Position numbers and translations under genes: made by a program. From Rhizobium sp. GN54 (lineage in GTDB: Bacteria; Pseudomonadota; Alphaproteobacteria; Rhizobiales; Rhizobiaceae), in NCBI RefSeq assembly GCF_021026345.1, contig NZ_JAJNCZ010000012.1, forward strand, positions 60,633-124,632: a DNA stretch of 64,000 bases, read 5' to 3'. Shown here in pieces: positions 35,667-45,267 of the stretch. The first letter of the stretch is position 1. Each line of letters opens with the position of its first letter. The notes below the pieces were generated by a model. It ran no database searches and was not told the DNA's origin. It saw only the letters and a program-made list of their open reading frames with translations.

Positions 35667-35887
35667 TGGCGAAGCTGAAGCTCGGCCCAATCGTCGATGA
35701 TAGGCCAGTGAAAGTCACTCTGGAGCTGCCTGCGACGCTGCACCGCGACCTGCGCGCCTATGCTGAAGTTCTTGGCAGGGAACAGGGCGAACCGGTCACC
35801 GATCCAATTCGTCTGGTTGTCCCGATGTTAGAACGGTTTATTGCAACCGACCGTGGATTCTCCAGCATCCGACGGCGATCAGCTTGA
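35666..35887 (+). CDS. DUF2274 family protein
   Basis: A 73-residue protein (MAKLKLGPIVDDRPVKVTLE) matching DUF2274, a small family encoded right after trbI in conjugative elements. The ribbon-helix-helix-like pattern (KVTLELPATLHRDLRAYAEV) suggests DNA binding. The start overlaps the trbI stop (TGATG). It marks the right edge of the preserved trb remnant. Confidence 0.8.
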   Translation: MAKLKLGPIVDDRPVKVTLELPATLHRDLRAYAEVLGREQGEPVTDPIRLVVPMLERFIATDRGFSSIRRRSA

Positions 35888-36164
35888 GAGCCAGACTGTG
35901 CATCGAGACTCATAGCCTGGGGCTTCTGTGGTTGCCGCCCGTAATGCAAGAAATTTCTGAACCATTGGGCGTGATCGAGTGCGGTCTTCTGTCAGGCCTT
36001 TAAATGCGGCACTTTGGAAGCCGCTGGCCGATATGGTGATCAGCAGTTCAGGTCAAAATCTATTCGGCGAGCTGAATGGCTCTATGCCCCTATCTGGTTT
36101 TCCTGAACCAGATCTGTTCGATCATTTTGCCCATATGGGTCGTCGACGTTCTCACACCTCCGTC

Positions 36165-36335
36165 AGCAGCGCTAAACTGCCTTGTGCCACACCTCTGTCA
36201 TGCAGCGGCAGTCTGTGCGGGATTCCCGTAATCCTTTCCGTTTGTCAGCATGGCCTAGATACCTCGCGCCATCTTGTTCGCCAGCGCGATGGCCACAAGC
36301 ATTCTGGGTTTCCTCGCCAATATCCCAGATAGCCA
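36165..36335 (-). pseudogene. IS110-family transposase, C-terminal remnant
   Basis: The minus strand reads RKPRMLVAIALANKMARGI, a stop (TAG where a Trp codon is expected), then AMLTNGKDYGNPAQTAAA and a stop, matching the conserved end of IS110/IS116 transposases. The upstream part continues only as degraded sequence towards 36412. The rest of the 35888-36430 gap shows no gene. Confidence 0.6.
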
Positions 36336-36430
36336 AGACCTCTCCGGGATCGTCTTTCGCCTGAGCCAGTTCAAGCGTGACATCGCCCCCACGGCCAGAA
36401 GCGTGATTTAGGCTTGGTTGTCATTTTTGA

Positions 36431-38011
36431 TCATTCAGCAGCAGCTCTTGATACATCTGCGGCGCCGGGGCTTTCGATGATCTGCAAAGCTTCGAGAAAC
36501 GGGCGCCCGAACTTGACGAATTTTTTTGCCGAAGTCCTGATTTCCTTCAGGTTCTCCTCCTTGGATTCGATCCTTTTGCCGTCTCTGACAAGACGTTCAC
36601 CGATGCTCTCCAGAAAGTCCCATACATAGCCGGCCAATGCCCCGGCGCTAACCTTCCCCTCGCTCGATGCGAGAATGAACAACTGTGTCATATGATTGAG
36701 CCCAATCCCTCCTCCGGTCACTGGCGATACCATATGATGCAGATCCGCGCTGACAAGCGCTCGTTGAAGAATGTACTGATTCAGGGCTCTGCATTGGTCT
36801 CTGATCTTCTCTGAGGGGATCTGGGCAGGCACTGCGAAACCGGCCCCTGCCAGAACAGTCAAGTAGTCCACGATATCCTGAGGATTGAGGTTCTGTAGCT
36901 TCACATGTTTGAAGAGTTCTTCGACATGCTTCGGTCTGTAGCCCTCGTCAGACAGAACTTCGAGAATAGGATCGTACTTGTCCGCGGGCAGCTCGATTTC
37001 TCCCCTTCCACACATGATTTTCTTCGGGATGTTGATCGACGGTGTCGTCAATACGAATGACAATGTATGCCAAGCGTCGCGATGTTCCCGACCCGCAATC
37101 AGTTTGGCTCCTTTGACGAAGATGTCGGTGCGGAAGCGCCTGTTTATCAGATAGTCGCGGACTGTCTCGCGCATGATCGGGTTGCCGATTTGCGAAACCA
37201 GTTTGGCCCCGTCTTCGTTCATTTGGAAGGTATCGATGCCATCCAAAAGCCGTGCGGAACCGACATACGTAAGCTTGGCGTCTGCCAGGCTCCGGACCAT
37301 GTCGGAAAAATGTTCAAGATGCCAATCCGCATTCATGTATTCATGGGCGAGATAATTGCGCCCTTGTTTCGACAGCTCCTCCAGATGATGCTTGGCGAAC
37401 GGATTGTCGCGAAAATAGAACGAGCCGGCTTTTGCGATCTCTGTTGCAAACTGCACCGCTCCCTCAATCATTTCGATCGGCCTCGACATCTTCCCGCCAC
37501 CATAGTCTTGATAAAGCGACATCAACTGTCGGATCGGTACGACCGGAGCCCAGCCGGGCAAGCAATTATAGCTTATGTAAGCGATGCCGCCGGGACGGAG
37601 TTTTCGCCGGATAATGTCTGTTATGACCTTGCGGTTGTTTTCCGATATCCAGCTCCAGATGCCATGAAGTGCGATGATATCGAAATCGGGAAGTTCCTTC
37701 CGATTGGCAAATTCTTCGAAGGAGTCGTCAAACAGATGGATATCGGCATGGGAGGCATCTGCGAGTTTGCGAGCCTCCACCGCTTGCGCTGCATTGAAAT
37801 CCGTGCCCCAGTACGAGCCGCTTGAAGCAGCCGCGAGCATGTTGATCGTAACGCCCTGACCGAAGCCGAGCTCCAGATAAGATGGCGCTTCGGGCAGTTG
37901 CGGCTCGACAGCGTTGCATAGGCAGGCGAGGCGCAGCATGGCCGGGTTCATTTCCGGATAATATCCGTGCGTATAGTTCAGGTCAGTAAAGTATCCGGAC
38001 GACCATGTCAT
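36431..38011 (-). CDS. class I SAM methyltransferase with methyltransferase regulatory domain
   Basis: A 526-residue cytoplasmic methyltransferase. SAM-binding motif I is YLELGFGQGVTINML (residues 45-59), followed by GTDFNAAQA and DIIALHGIWSW. Residues about 215-300 (HLEELSKQGRNYLAHEYMNA) and the long helical C-terminus match the MethyTransf_Reg type of architecture. Its acceptor is unknown. Codon use is less GC-biased than in neighbouring oxidoreductase genes, and IS remnants lie on its left, so it may have been acquired separately. Confidence 0.83.
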   Translation of the reverse strand: MTWSSGYFTDLNYTHGYYPEMNPAMLRLACLCNAVEPQLPEAPSYLELGFGQGVTINMLAAASSGSYWGTDFNAAQAVEARKLADASHADIHLFDDSFEEFANRKELPDFDIIALHGIWSWISENNRKVITDIIRRKLRPGGIAYISYNCLPGWAPVVPIRQLMSLYQDYGGGKMSRPIEMIEGAVQFATEIAKAGSFYFRDNPFAKHHLEELSKQGRNYLAHEYMNADWHLEHFSDMVRSLADAKLTYVGSARLLDGIDTFQMNEDGAKLVSQIGNPIMRETVRDYLINRRFRTDIFVKGAKLIAGREHRDAWHTLSFVLTTPSINIPKKIMCGRGEIELPADKYDPILEVLSDEGYRPKHVEELFKHVKLQNLNPQDIVDYLTVLAGAGFAVPAQIPSEKIRDQCRALNQYILQRALVSADLHHMVSPVTGGGIGLNHMTQLFILASSEGKVSAGALAGYVWDFLESIGERLVRDGKRIESKEENLKEIRTSAKKFVKFGRPFLEALQIIESPGAADVSRAAAE

Positions 38012-38367
38012 CGGTAAGACTCCAAGATAAGCCGAAAGCTTTCGCCTGCGATCCGATATTGTTGATTGTAAGGGGAAGAAACGACGCTAGCGGGCGCTCT
38101 ACCCACGGGGTGGGATACCGGCGGCCAATGCGCTCCGCTCCTGTGAAGGAAACCGTCACTGTCTTGCCGGTATATGGGGCATCAAACCAGCCAGCCGGAG
38201 ATGTTTGGGTGAGGATCACCAAATTGAACTCCTTGCGGTTCTGCTGCAAAGGTCGAACATCGGTGACATGAATTCACCGGGTCGAGTGAGGGGCTGCCTG
38301 ATTTCGCAGGCAGCAGCGATGGCACCCGCCAGTGCAAACAGGCCATAACTGGAAGCCGCGTGGCGCC
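38012..38367. other. 356-bp gap upstream of the methyltransferase
   Basis: No convincing gene. Two short overlapping open frames on opposite strands match nothing I know and lack good SDs. The promoter of the methyltransferase gene should lie at the left edge. Confidence 0.4.
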
Positions 38368-39282
38368 TTACTCGAACGTCACGCCGGTCAGTTTCAGAGA
38401 GGTCTCCCAGAGGCGAGTTGCGATACCAGTATCCAGCGCCTGCTTTGGGGGCTTCTCCTCAGTCGGATAACCGTGCGTGCCGCCCAGTTTATCAGGCCCG
38501 TAGTAGGCACCGTCCCGTGCAGCTCGATTGGTCGCCGCATAAAGTGTCGGAAGCGCACCCTGCCATGCAGGCTGAAACAAGAATGGCATGAAGCGTCTTA
38601 TCCTGCCGTTCAGGCTCGACCGACCCGCGCCGTTCGGGATGAGTTCTGTGCGCGCGACGCCGGGATGTGCCGCAATACTCTCGACGCCCCAGCCGCCCGC
38701 CTTACTGCGCCGGCTCAGTTCGAACGCGAACATTATGCAGGCGAGTTTTGACTGGCTATAGACCGGCATTGGCTTATAGCTGTGCTCGGCTTGGAGGTCA
38801 TCGAAGCTGATCGCGCCTTGCCGTGCAGCGATGCTGCCAAGGGTCACGACGCGCGAGTTCATCCCCTTTTTCAGAAGCGGCAACAGATGCGCAGTGAGGG
38901 AGAAATGGCCAAGATAATTTGTGCCAAACTGCAGTTCGAAGCCATCGCTGGTGGTGCGGCGTTCCGGCGGGGTCATGACGCCCGCATTATTGATCAGGAG
39001 ATCAAGGCTCTCTTGCTCCTCTGTCAGTTGCGCGGCGAAACTGGCGATTGAGGCGAGGTTCGCCAGGTCAATCTTACCGAACCGCACTTGCGCACCGGGG
39101 ACAGCCTGTTTGATTGCATCAACGGCTTGGGCGCCCTTTTGGAGATTTCGCCCGGCGACAATCACATTTGCGCCAGCACGGGCCAGGGCCAGAGCGTCCT
39201 CAAACCCGAGTCCACCGGTTCCTGTAACGACTGCCGAACTGCCACTTTGCGAAGGAATATTCTCGGTTGTCCACTTCGTCAT
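38368..39282 (-). CDS. SDR family oxidoreductase (retinol dehydrogenase-like)
   Basis: A 304-residue classical SDR. The cofactor motif is VVTGTGGLGFEDALALARAG, NNAG is present, and the catalytic pair is in YSQSKLACIMFAFELSRR. It is a close paralogue of the gene at 50928-51842; both begin MTKWTTxNIP and share the C-terminal YYGPDKLGGTHGYPTEEKPP type of ending. The truncated AraC gene starting at 39358 is divergent from it, as at the other locus, so it has probably lost its regulator. Confidence 0.88.
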   Translation of the reverse strand: MTKWTTENIPSQSGSSAVVTGTGGLGFEDALALARAGANVIVAGRNLQKGAQAVDAIKQAVPGAQVRFGKIDLANLASIASFAAQLTEEQESLDLLINNAGVMTPPERRTTSDGFELQFGTNYLGHFSLTAHLLPLLKKGMNSRVVTLGSIAARQGAISFDDLQAEHSYKPMPVYSQSKLACIMFAFELSRRSKAGGWGVESIAAHPGVARTELIPNGAGRSSLNGRIRRFMPFLFQPAWQGALPTLYAATNRAARDGAYYGPDKLGGTHGYPTEEKPPKQALDTGIATRLWETSLKLTGVTFE

Positions 39283-39357
39283 TAAGATGCGTGCCTTCTC
39301 GAGCAGGCCATCGAGCGATCACCGTTTGATGTGCCTGCAATTCACGTTCACCCCAAG

Positions 39358-39412
39358 ATGACTATGATGCCGCGAACATCCATGCCCGAATTTGCAAAAA
39401 ACTTGCCTGATA
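39358..39412 (+). pseudogene. AraC-family gene start disrupted by IS481
   Basis: The frame MTMMPRTSMPEFAKNLPD matches the N-termini of the intact AraC regulators at 43225 and 56286 (MPELSRNLP and MPDTSRNLP). It runs directly into the left end of the IS481 element at 39413. No regulator sequence appears on the right side of the element, where an IS5 remnant begins, so the rest has been deleted. Confidence 0.6.
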
Positions 39413-40467
39413 CTAGATGTTTGATCCCAGCATTTGATGGTGCATTATTTTCTCAGGCCTGGAGGGATGCACTATGGGACAAGTTCTGCATGGCAGCGCC
39501 ACGACGACAGAGGCAATCCGTAGAGCTATACAAAGTAGTCAAGAGAGCCTGAGGGCGCTTTCGAAGCGATACGGGATCAATCAGAAAACCGTCGCCAAGT
39601 GGAAGAAACGAACCTCGTTGGCCGATCTGCCGACAGGGCCGAAAGACCCGCATTCGACGGTCCTATCCCTGGAGGAGGAAACGGTCGTTGTCACCTTTCG
39701 CAGGCATACATTGCTGCCTCTCGATGATTGCCTTTATGCGCTCCAACCGACGATCCCGCATCTGACCCGTTCATCCTTGCACCGATGCCTGCAACGCCAT
39801 GGCATTTCACGCCTGCCGGATGTGGAAGGCGACAAGGAGCCGAAGAAGAAGTTCAGGAGTTACCCGATCGGCTATTTCCACATCGACATTGCCGAAGTGC
39901 AGACGGCCGAAGGCAGGCTGCATCTCTTCGTCGCCATTGATCAAACATCCAAATTCGCCTTTGCCCAACTGGTTGAGAAAGCAACCCGACGCGTTGCCTC
40001 TGAGTTCCTCCGGGCGCTGGCAAAAGCCGTACCGTACAAGATCCATACGGTGCTGACCGACAATGGTACCCATTTCACCGATCCCGCCGGTGAAGGCTGG
40101 ACACCCGGCGAGATCAAGGCCATGCGGGCTGAGAATGTGCCTTTCCGGTGCCATGCCTTCGAGGCGGCATGTGCCGATCTCGATGTCGAGCACGGCCTGA
40201 CCAAGCCCCGCCACCCCTGGACGAACGGGCAAGTCGAACGGATGAACCGCACCATTAAGGACGCCACCGTCAAGCGCTTCCACTACGACAACCATGACCA
40301 GTTGCACAGCCATAAGGCGAACTTCATCGAGGCCTACAATTTCGGCCGCCGCCTGAAGACCCTTCGCGGCCTCACGCCATACGAATTCATCTGCAAAATC
40401 TGGACAATAGAGCGGGAAAGATTCACGATCGACCCTATCCATCAAATGCCGGGACTAAACATCTAGG
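39413..40467 (+). mobile_element. IS481-family insertion sequence, apparently complete
   Basis: About 1.05 kb with inverted ends: CTAGATGTTTGATCCCAGCA at the left and CTAGATGTTTAGTCCCGGCA reading inward from the right, both followed by TTTGATGG. CTAG at both edges may be the target sequence typical for this family. One intact transposase gene lies inside. Confidence 0.85.
39474..40466 (+). CDS. IS481-family transposase
   Basis: A 330-residue DDE transposase in a single intact frame. An N-terminal HTH (LRALSKRYGINQKTVAKWKK) and linker lead to an rve core with Asp in YFHIDIAEVQ, Asp in VLTDNGTHFTD and Glu in NGQVERMNRTIKDATVKRFH, ending TPYEFICKIWTIER. The stop lies within the right inverted repeat. 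The element is potentially active. Confidence 0.9.
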   Translation: MGQVLHGSATTTEAIRRAIQSSQESLRALSKRYGINQKTVAKWKKRTSLADLPTGPKDPHSTVLSLEEETVVVTFRRHTLLPLDDCLYALQPTIPHLTRSSLHRCLQRHGISRLPDVEGDKEPKKKFRSYPIGYFHIDIAEVQTAEGRLHLFVAIDQTSKFAFAQLVEKATRRVASEFLRALAKAVPYKIHTVLTDNGTHFTDPAGEGWTPGEIKAMRAENVPFRCHAFEAACADLDVEHGLTKPRHPWTNGQVERMNRTIKDATVKRFHYDNHDQLHSHKANFIEAYNFGRRLKTLRGLTPYEFICKIWTIERERFTIDPIHQMPGLNI

Positions 40468-40560
40468 CGGTGTGGACGGATTGCCGCATGAAGAGAGGCG
40501 GGGATTCCTCTGAGAGGATTTGTCTGATTCATGGAGAGCCGACTGATTTGGAGGTCGGCG

Positions 40561-41340
40561 ATGTCTACGAAGATGACGGAGAAGGATTGGGCGGCGGCGC
40601 TGGATGTGTTTCAGGCCTCGCTTCCGCGTCGGGGCGACAAAGGCCGTGACGACCGGTTATTTCTGGAAGCGATGCACTATTTTTCTGTCCACAACATCTC
40701 TTGGCGTGCGCTTCCGGACCGGTTCGGCAAATGGAACAGCGTCTGGAAACGCTTCGACAGATTGAGCAAGGCAGGCGTGTTCGAAACCTTCTTCGAACAT
40801 CTCGCGGCACTGTCGTCCTCGGCGCATCTGATTCAGATGTTCGATAGCACCGTCGTGCGCGCTCATGTCTCGGCAGCAGGCGCAAAAGGGGGCAGAACGG
40901 CCAAGCGCTCGGCCGCTCGCGCGGCGGCTTCTCCACCAAAATTCACCTGAAGACCGACTTCGACGGCCATCCGATCGCCTTCGACCTGACCGGCGGTGAA
41001 AAAGGCGACGCACCGCACTTCACCATTCTGCTCGGGCTCGGTCCCGATGTCGATCCGAGGGCGGCCGTCGCCGACAAGGGCTACGCCAGCAAGGCCAACC
41101 GGCAAGCGGCGCGGTCACACGGCATCATCCCCGTCATTCCGCGAAAGGCCAACGAAAAGGGCAAGCCGGGCTACTTCGCAAAGGCCATCTACAAGGGTGC
41201 GCCCGTATCGAGCAGGCCGTCGGAAAGCTCAAGCGTTTCGAGCGTGTCGCCTTACGATGCGAGAAGACGAAGCGCAACTTCGCTGCCATCGTCGCGCTCG
41301 CAGCCGGGTTCACCTTGGTAAAATCCGTCCCAGCCGTTTC
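40561..41340 (+). pseudogene. IS5-family (IS427-like) transposase, frameshifted
   Basis: OrfA (40561-40950) encodes the N-terminal domain (FLEAMHYFSVHNISWRALPD, then FDSTVVRAHVSAAG). A programmed -1 frameshift at AAAGGGGGC would continue in the orfB frame (GQNGQALGRSRGGFSTKIHL, DFDGHPIAFDLTGG, VADKGYASKANR). Near 41198 a base is missing (GGTGCGCCC where GGTCGCGCCC is expected), shifting the frame before RIEQAVGKLKRFERVALRCE. The normal C-terminus (FTLVKSV) then runs into foreign sequence. Probably inactive; ends not defined. Confidence 0.8.
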
Positions 41341-41433
41341 GTCGGGTGGCCCTCTGGTCATGAACCGTCCAGCGATGACTCACGGCTTTACCGAGGGGGA
41401 AAGTCCTCCAATCAGCCCCGCCGAAACAACTGA

Positions 41434-41760
41434 TCAGGCCGTTGAGGGGGCGAAGTTCAAGGTCCGTGATCGAAACGAACTGTGTTTACCTTGATTGGAT
41501 CTCTGTCTCGGCGAAGCTCCTTGGATCCCCCGCAGGGCAGCGCGCACTCGCGCAAGCAGTTCGCGAGGTTTGAAGGGTTTGGCAAGACAATCGTCCGCAT
41601 CGACCTCAAGACCGGCGATGCGGTCCGTGCGCTCCGACACCGCCGTCAGGAAAAGGATCGGAGTGGTCATGGCTGCACGAAGCTGCTGGCATATGCTGAT
41701 ACCATCCTCGCCAGGCATCATGATATTGAGAACGATGAGGTCGATGCTTCGCGCCCCAGC
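41434..41760 (-). pseudogene. fragment of an OmpR-type response regulator receiver domain
   Basis: The frame gives SIDLIVLNIMMPGEDGISIC, then TPILFLTAVSERTDRIAGLE and DDCLAKPFKPRELLARVRAA, the second half of a receiver domain. The phospho-accepting Asp (LIVLD) is Asn (AAT). The N-terminus and the DNA-binding domain are absent. Upstream sequence to 42066 is degraded and holds no recognisable gene. Confidence 0.72.
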
Positions 41761-42066
41761 ATATTACGCAGGATCTGACCGCGATCGGCCAGGCTGATCT
41801 GCACAATGATTGTGCTGACCGGGTAGAAATCCATAGGCTTCGCCCATGCCAGTAGTCGTGGGTGGGGAAGGGGCCTGCGAAGGCCCCAGTTGTCGGATAC
41901 GATCTTCGGTGGCCTGGAGATCGCCAGCTATTGGGGGGTATCCTGCGATCTCCTTTCGGATCATCGGGCGGTTTCCCTGATCCGATTTCAATTCCATTCA
42001 GTTCGTGCCGACGGGAACGGTGCTTAGCGGGGGCTTCGACGCCGTTGGGAAGCTCGTTGCTCTGCC

Positions 42067-42918
42067 TTAACCGAGACCGCCGTTTGCGAATACATTATGA
42101 CCATCGATCCAGGCTCCGTCCTGAGAGCAAAGAAGGGCGATGACGCCGGCGATGTCTTCAGGCAGGCCCAAACGACCGAGCGGCGTCTGCTCGGGAATTC
42201 CTCGGAGCGCATCTTCTCCGTGCTGACGGAGGAGTTGCGTGTCGACTGCGCCGGGCGCTACGGAGTTGACCGAGATGTTGCGGCCCGCCAATTCCTTCGC
42301 GAGGACGCTGGAAAAAAGCACCTGGGCACCTTTTGTGGCTGCATATGCGGCCGTAGCCGGGGGGGGCGTCTTTATGATGCTCGAACTGAGGCTGATGATC
42401 CGGCCGCCGTCACGCGTGCGCCGCGCTGCTTCGCGCAATACGTTGAAGCTGCCCTTCACATTGGTGGCCATCATTCGATCGAACGCCGCGTCGGTCATTT
42501 GAGCGAAGGAGCCAACATTCATGATCCCAGCATTGTTGACCACCACATCAACGCCGCCGAAGGCCTCCTCATTGGCGTCGAAGAGCGCCTTTACCGCTGT
42601 GGGGTCTGCCACGTCCGCCTGGCGAACGATGGCGCGACCGCCAGCCGCCTCGATGTCGGCCAAGACCTGAGCGGCCAGATCGCTGTTGGTGAGGTAGTTT
42701 ACGGTCACGGCGTAGCCGTCGCGCGCCAGACGCTTGGCGGCGGCGGCGCCGATGCCCCGAGATGAGCCGGTAATGACCGCAGCCCGACCGGCACCAGGCA
42801 GGGTACCGGTGCCAGCGGTGGACGTTTGCGCGGATGTCGCGCTCGTCAGGGCGAGAGCCGCTGGAGCAGCGGTTGCGAGCACCATGAACGCGCGGCGGGA
42901 GCTATCAGTATCGGACAT
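42067..42918 (-). CDS. SDR with Tat-like signal peptide
   Basis: A 283-residue SDR. The ATG at 42918 has an SD (gaaaggagaca) and begins MSDTDSSRRAFMVLATAAPA followed by ALALTSATSAQ, a twin-arginine-like exported start that cytoplasmic SDRs lack. The Rossmann motif is VITGSSRGIGAAAAKRLARD; NNAGIMN and AYAATKGAQVLFSSVLAKEL carry the catalytic residues. It is a close paralogue of the SDR at 57722, which has the same signal. It is divergent from the AraC gene at 43225. Confidence 0.87.
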   Translation of the reverse strand: MSDTDSSRRAFMVLATAAPAALALTSATSAQTSTAGTGTLPGAGRAAVITGSSRGIGAAAAKRLARDGYAVTVNYLTNSDLAAQVLADIEAAGGRAIVRQADVADPTAVKALFDANEEAFGGVDVVVNNAGIMNVGSFAQMTDAAFDRMMATNVKGSFNVLREAARRTRDGGRIISLSSSIIKTPPPATAAYAATKGAQVLFSSVLAKELAGRNISVNSVAPGAVDTQLLRQHGEDALRGIPEQTPLGRLGLPEDIAGVIALLCSQDGAWIDGHNVFANGGLG

Positions 42919-43224
42919 TTCGGAATGTCTCCTTTCTTGAGGCTGTTGCAAGACTTACTCGACATGGCTGCGCCCGCGTCCAGCGCGCCGTGGGCAGCTG
43001 CCCGGCTGTCCGCTTGCGTGGAACAACTGTTAGTGTTGTCGAGGGTGGGTGGCGACGCGTTGTTTTGCGATCAGTAGGGTAGTTCCGACCAGGACCGTTG
43101 AGACTGGCCCGCTTCCCTAGCCGGTGATTTACCCATTTGAGTATCTATTGACCGCAAGACAGTTTCTGTCATGCTCGGCGAACTCCTCGCTTGTTTGGCA
43201 CTTTCAAGCTAGATGGAGTGCACA

Positions 43225-44265
43225 GTGAATAGAATGCCAGAACTCTCAAGAAACTTGCCTATTACTGCAAAAGACTATGTGTTGCCAGATATGGATGGCG
43301 CGTCGCCTTGGCCTCACAACCAACCGGAGACTCGCGTGTCGTCATCGCTTCTCGCGGCGGTTACCGCCTATATCGAGGGTCAGGGTGACGGTGACGGCCT
43401 GTTTCCAACGTTGGTCGATGGCTTCAACATCGTCCGCTCCTGTCAGGCAATGATGATGCCGATGCGGGCGATCTACAAGCCGTCCCTTTGCGTTGTGATC
43501 CAGGGAGGAAAGGAGATCCTCTTTGGTGACGACATGCTGTCCTACGGTGCGATGGAGTGTCTTGTCGTAAGCGTGGAGCTGCCGGCCAGCGGGCGGATCG
43601 TCGGGGCGAGTCTCGACGCCCCCTATATCGGCGTCACCATAGATCTAGACGTGACGATGATGCGCGAGGTGGTGGAGCAGTTGGATGAGCCGCCTGTTCC
43701 ATCTACCAACCCCGGTCCCTGCATGTTCGTGAGTCAGGTCGATGAATCGCTGGCGGATTGCACCCAGCGTCTCATCAGGATATCCGAGACGCCGAAAGCG
43801 ATCCCTATCCTCTATACCTCCATCATGCGCGAGATCTGCTTCTGGCTTTTGAACAGCCCGCATGGAGGCGAGCTCTATAGGCTGGCATTACCCGAATCGA
43901 ACATCGAGCGGGTCGTGAAAGCCATCTCCGTGCTGCACACAAACTTCGCCCAGACGCTGCATGTGGAGCATTTGGCTGAGGTCGCGCGAATGAGCCCGTC
44001 ATCGTTCCATCAACACTTCAAGGCGCTCACCTCGATGACGCCGCTCCAGTTCCAAAAGCAGCTGCGCCTTCTCGAGGCAAGACGGTTAATGGTGGCAGAG
44101 GCTGCGAGCGTAGCGGAGGCTGCCTATCAGGTCGGCTACGAGAGCGCTTCGCACTTCAGCCGCGAATACCGCCGAATGTTTGGCACCGCGCCGAAGCTTG
44201 ACGCGATGAACCAGCAGCGCTTGTGTAGCGAATATGCCAGCCGCACAGTCCGTACGGCACTGTAA
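43225..44265 (+). CDS. AraC-family regulator (AraC_N type)
   Basis: A 346-residue regulator. The GTG at 43225 is chosen because the leader CAAGCTAGATGGAGT aligns with CAAGCTAGAGGAAGT before the ATG of the paralogue at 56286; the ATG at 43213 would then be part of the SD region. The AraC_N domain (YKPSLCVVIQGGKEILFGDD) is followed by two HTHs (VEHLAEVARMSPSSFHQHFK, VAEAAYQVGYESASHFSREY). It probably controls the divergent Tat-type SDR. Confidence 0.88.
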   Translation: MNRMPELSRNLPITAKDYVLPDMDGASPWPHNQPETRVSSSLLAAVTAYIEGQGDGDGLFPTLVDGFNIVRSCQAMMMPMRAIYKPSLCVVIQGGKEILFGDDMLSYGAMECLVVSVELPASGRIVGASLDAPYIGVTIDLDVTMMREVVEQLDEPPVPSTNPGPCMFVSQVDESLADCTQRLIRISETPKAIPILYTSIMREICFWLLNSPHGGELYRLALPESNIERVVKAISVLHTNFAQTLHVEHLAEVARMSPSSFHQHFKALTSMTPLQFQKQLRLLEARRLMVAEAASVAEAAYQVGYESASHFSREYRRMFGTAPKLDAMNQQRLCSEYASRTVRTAL

Positions 44266-44401
44266 AATTAACGCCGACCAGGCGCGGCCAGCGTAGACGC
44301 CCCAGCGTCAGGCGAGCGCCAACAGAGCGATCTCGTGCCACATCCGCATGGCGGCGGTCCGTAGTTGGCGATGACGGTTCGAGGAAATGTCGTGCCGAGG
44401 A

Positions 44402-45073
44402 GCCGTGTTGCATGGATCGCCCGGGGGCTGATATCGAGCGGGCCGAACGCCTTCCAGGATTTTGGGTATGCCACACAATTTGAACTCTGCCCGCCGACAT
44501 AAGATTGCCAGGCAGAAACATCGGGTAACAAACTGGGCGGCCTATAACGAAAGCCTGCGGCAGCGTGGCGATTTGACGGTTGGGTGAGCGAGGAAGTGCA
44601 ATGCCTCTTGCCGGCGTCGCGGCACATGTCCCGCGGTGGGCAGCAGAATATTCGGATCTGGCGATCACACTGTGCCTGCCAGACCCAGGGTCTGATGCGT
44701 AGCATTGCGGACTTGATGGGCCTCGACGTCGCGCCCCCCGATTTCTCAACCCTGTCGCGCCGAAGCAAGAATTTGGTATTGCCGCCTGCAAGACATCGCT
44801 CTGAAAGTCAGCAAGCATCGACGGGTCACAATCAACGTAGCCGGATCGAGCCTCAGATGGGCCGATGGAAGACCGTCATCGGTGCGAAGCTGCGAGCCAG
44901 AGACTTCAATAGCCAGAAGACCGAGGCCCGAACTAGAGGACCGAGGCTCGGATCGCCGTTCGTGCTCTCAACCGAATGACCGAACTCGGGCATCCAGTCT
45001 TCGACACGCACCGCATGAAATTCATCTTGGGAAGGGGATATCCTGACCAATAACCGGATCCATGCAACACGGC
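44402..45073 (+). mobile_element. internally deleted IS5/IS903-like element with perfect 17-bp ends
   Basis: The ends GCCGTGTTGCATGGATC (44402-44418) and GATCCATGCAACACGGC (45057-45073) are exact inverted repeats. Between them lie scraps of an IS903-type transposase. The total is about 670 bp, against more than 1 kb for an autonomous copy, so it is a non-autonomous derivative. Confidence 0.75.
44604..45010 (+). pseudogene. IS903-type transposase scraps
   Basis: Three frames carry pieces in the right order: RWAAEYSDLAITLCLPDP, then QTQGLMRSIADLMGLDVAPP with DFSTLSRRSKNL, then GHNQRSRIEPQMGRWKTVIG with AKLRARDFNSQKTEAR, and after another shift IAVRALNRMTELGHPVF. The central catalytic Asp region is deleted. 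It cannot be functional. Confidence 0.75.
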
Positions 45074-45267
45074 CGATCGCTATCGTATGGCCGGATTGCC
45101 AGAGTGAATGCAAAGGCCGCGCCGCCAGTAGGAGCTTTGCGCCCTAATGGCGAACCTTGAGGCGAACTTTGCAGTCGTCCGAAACCCGACGTCGCGGTGG
45201 CTTTTTGTCTCCCTGGGGAGGATTGTCACTGCCCGCTGTTAAACACAACAAGCTTGCGCAGGATGAT

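Noticed and set aside
37983..38249. 88-codon minus-strand frame overlapping the methyltransferase start
   Set aside because: It lacks an SD, overlaps the start of a real gene, and has no recognisable domain.
44156..44818. 220-codon minus-strand frame across the AraC end and the IS903-like element
   Set aside because: It spans the boundary of two unrelated features in antisense and has no family match.
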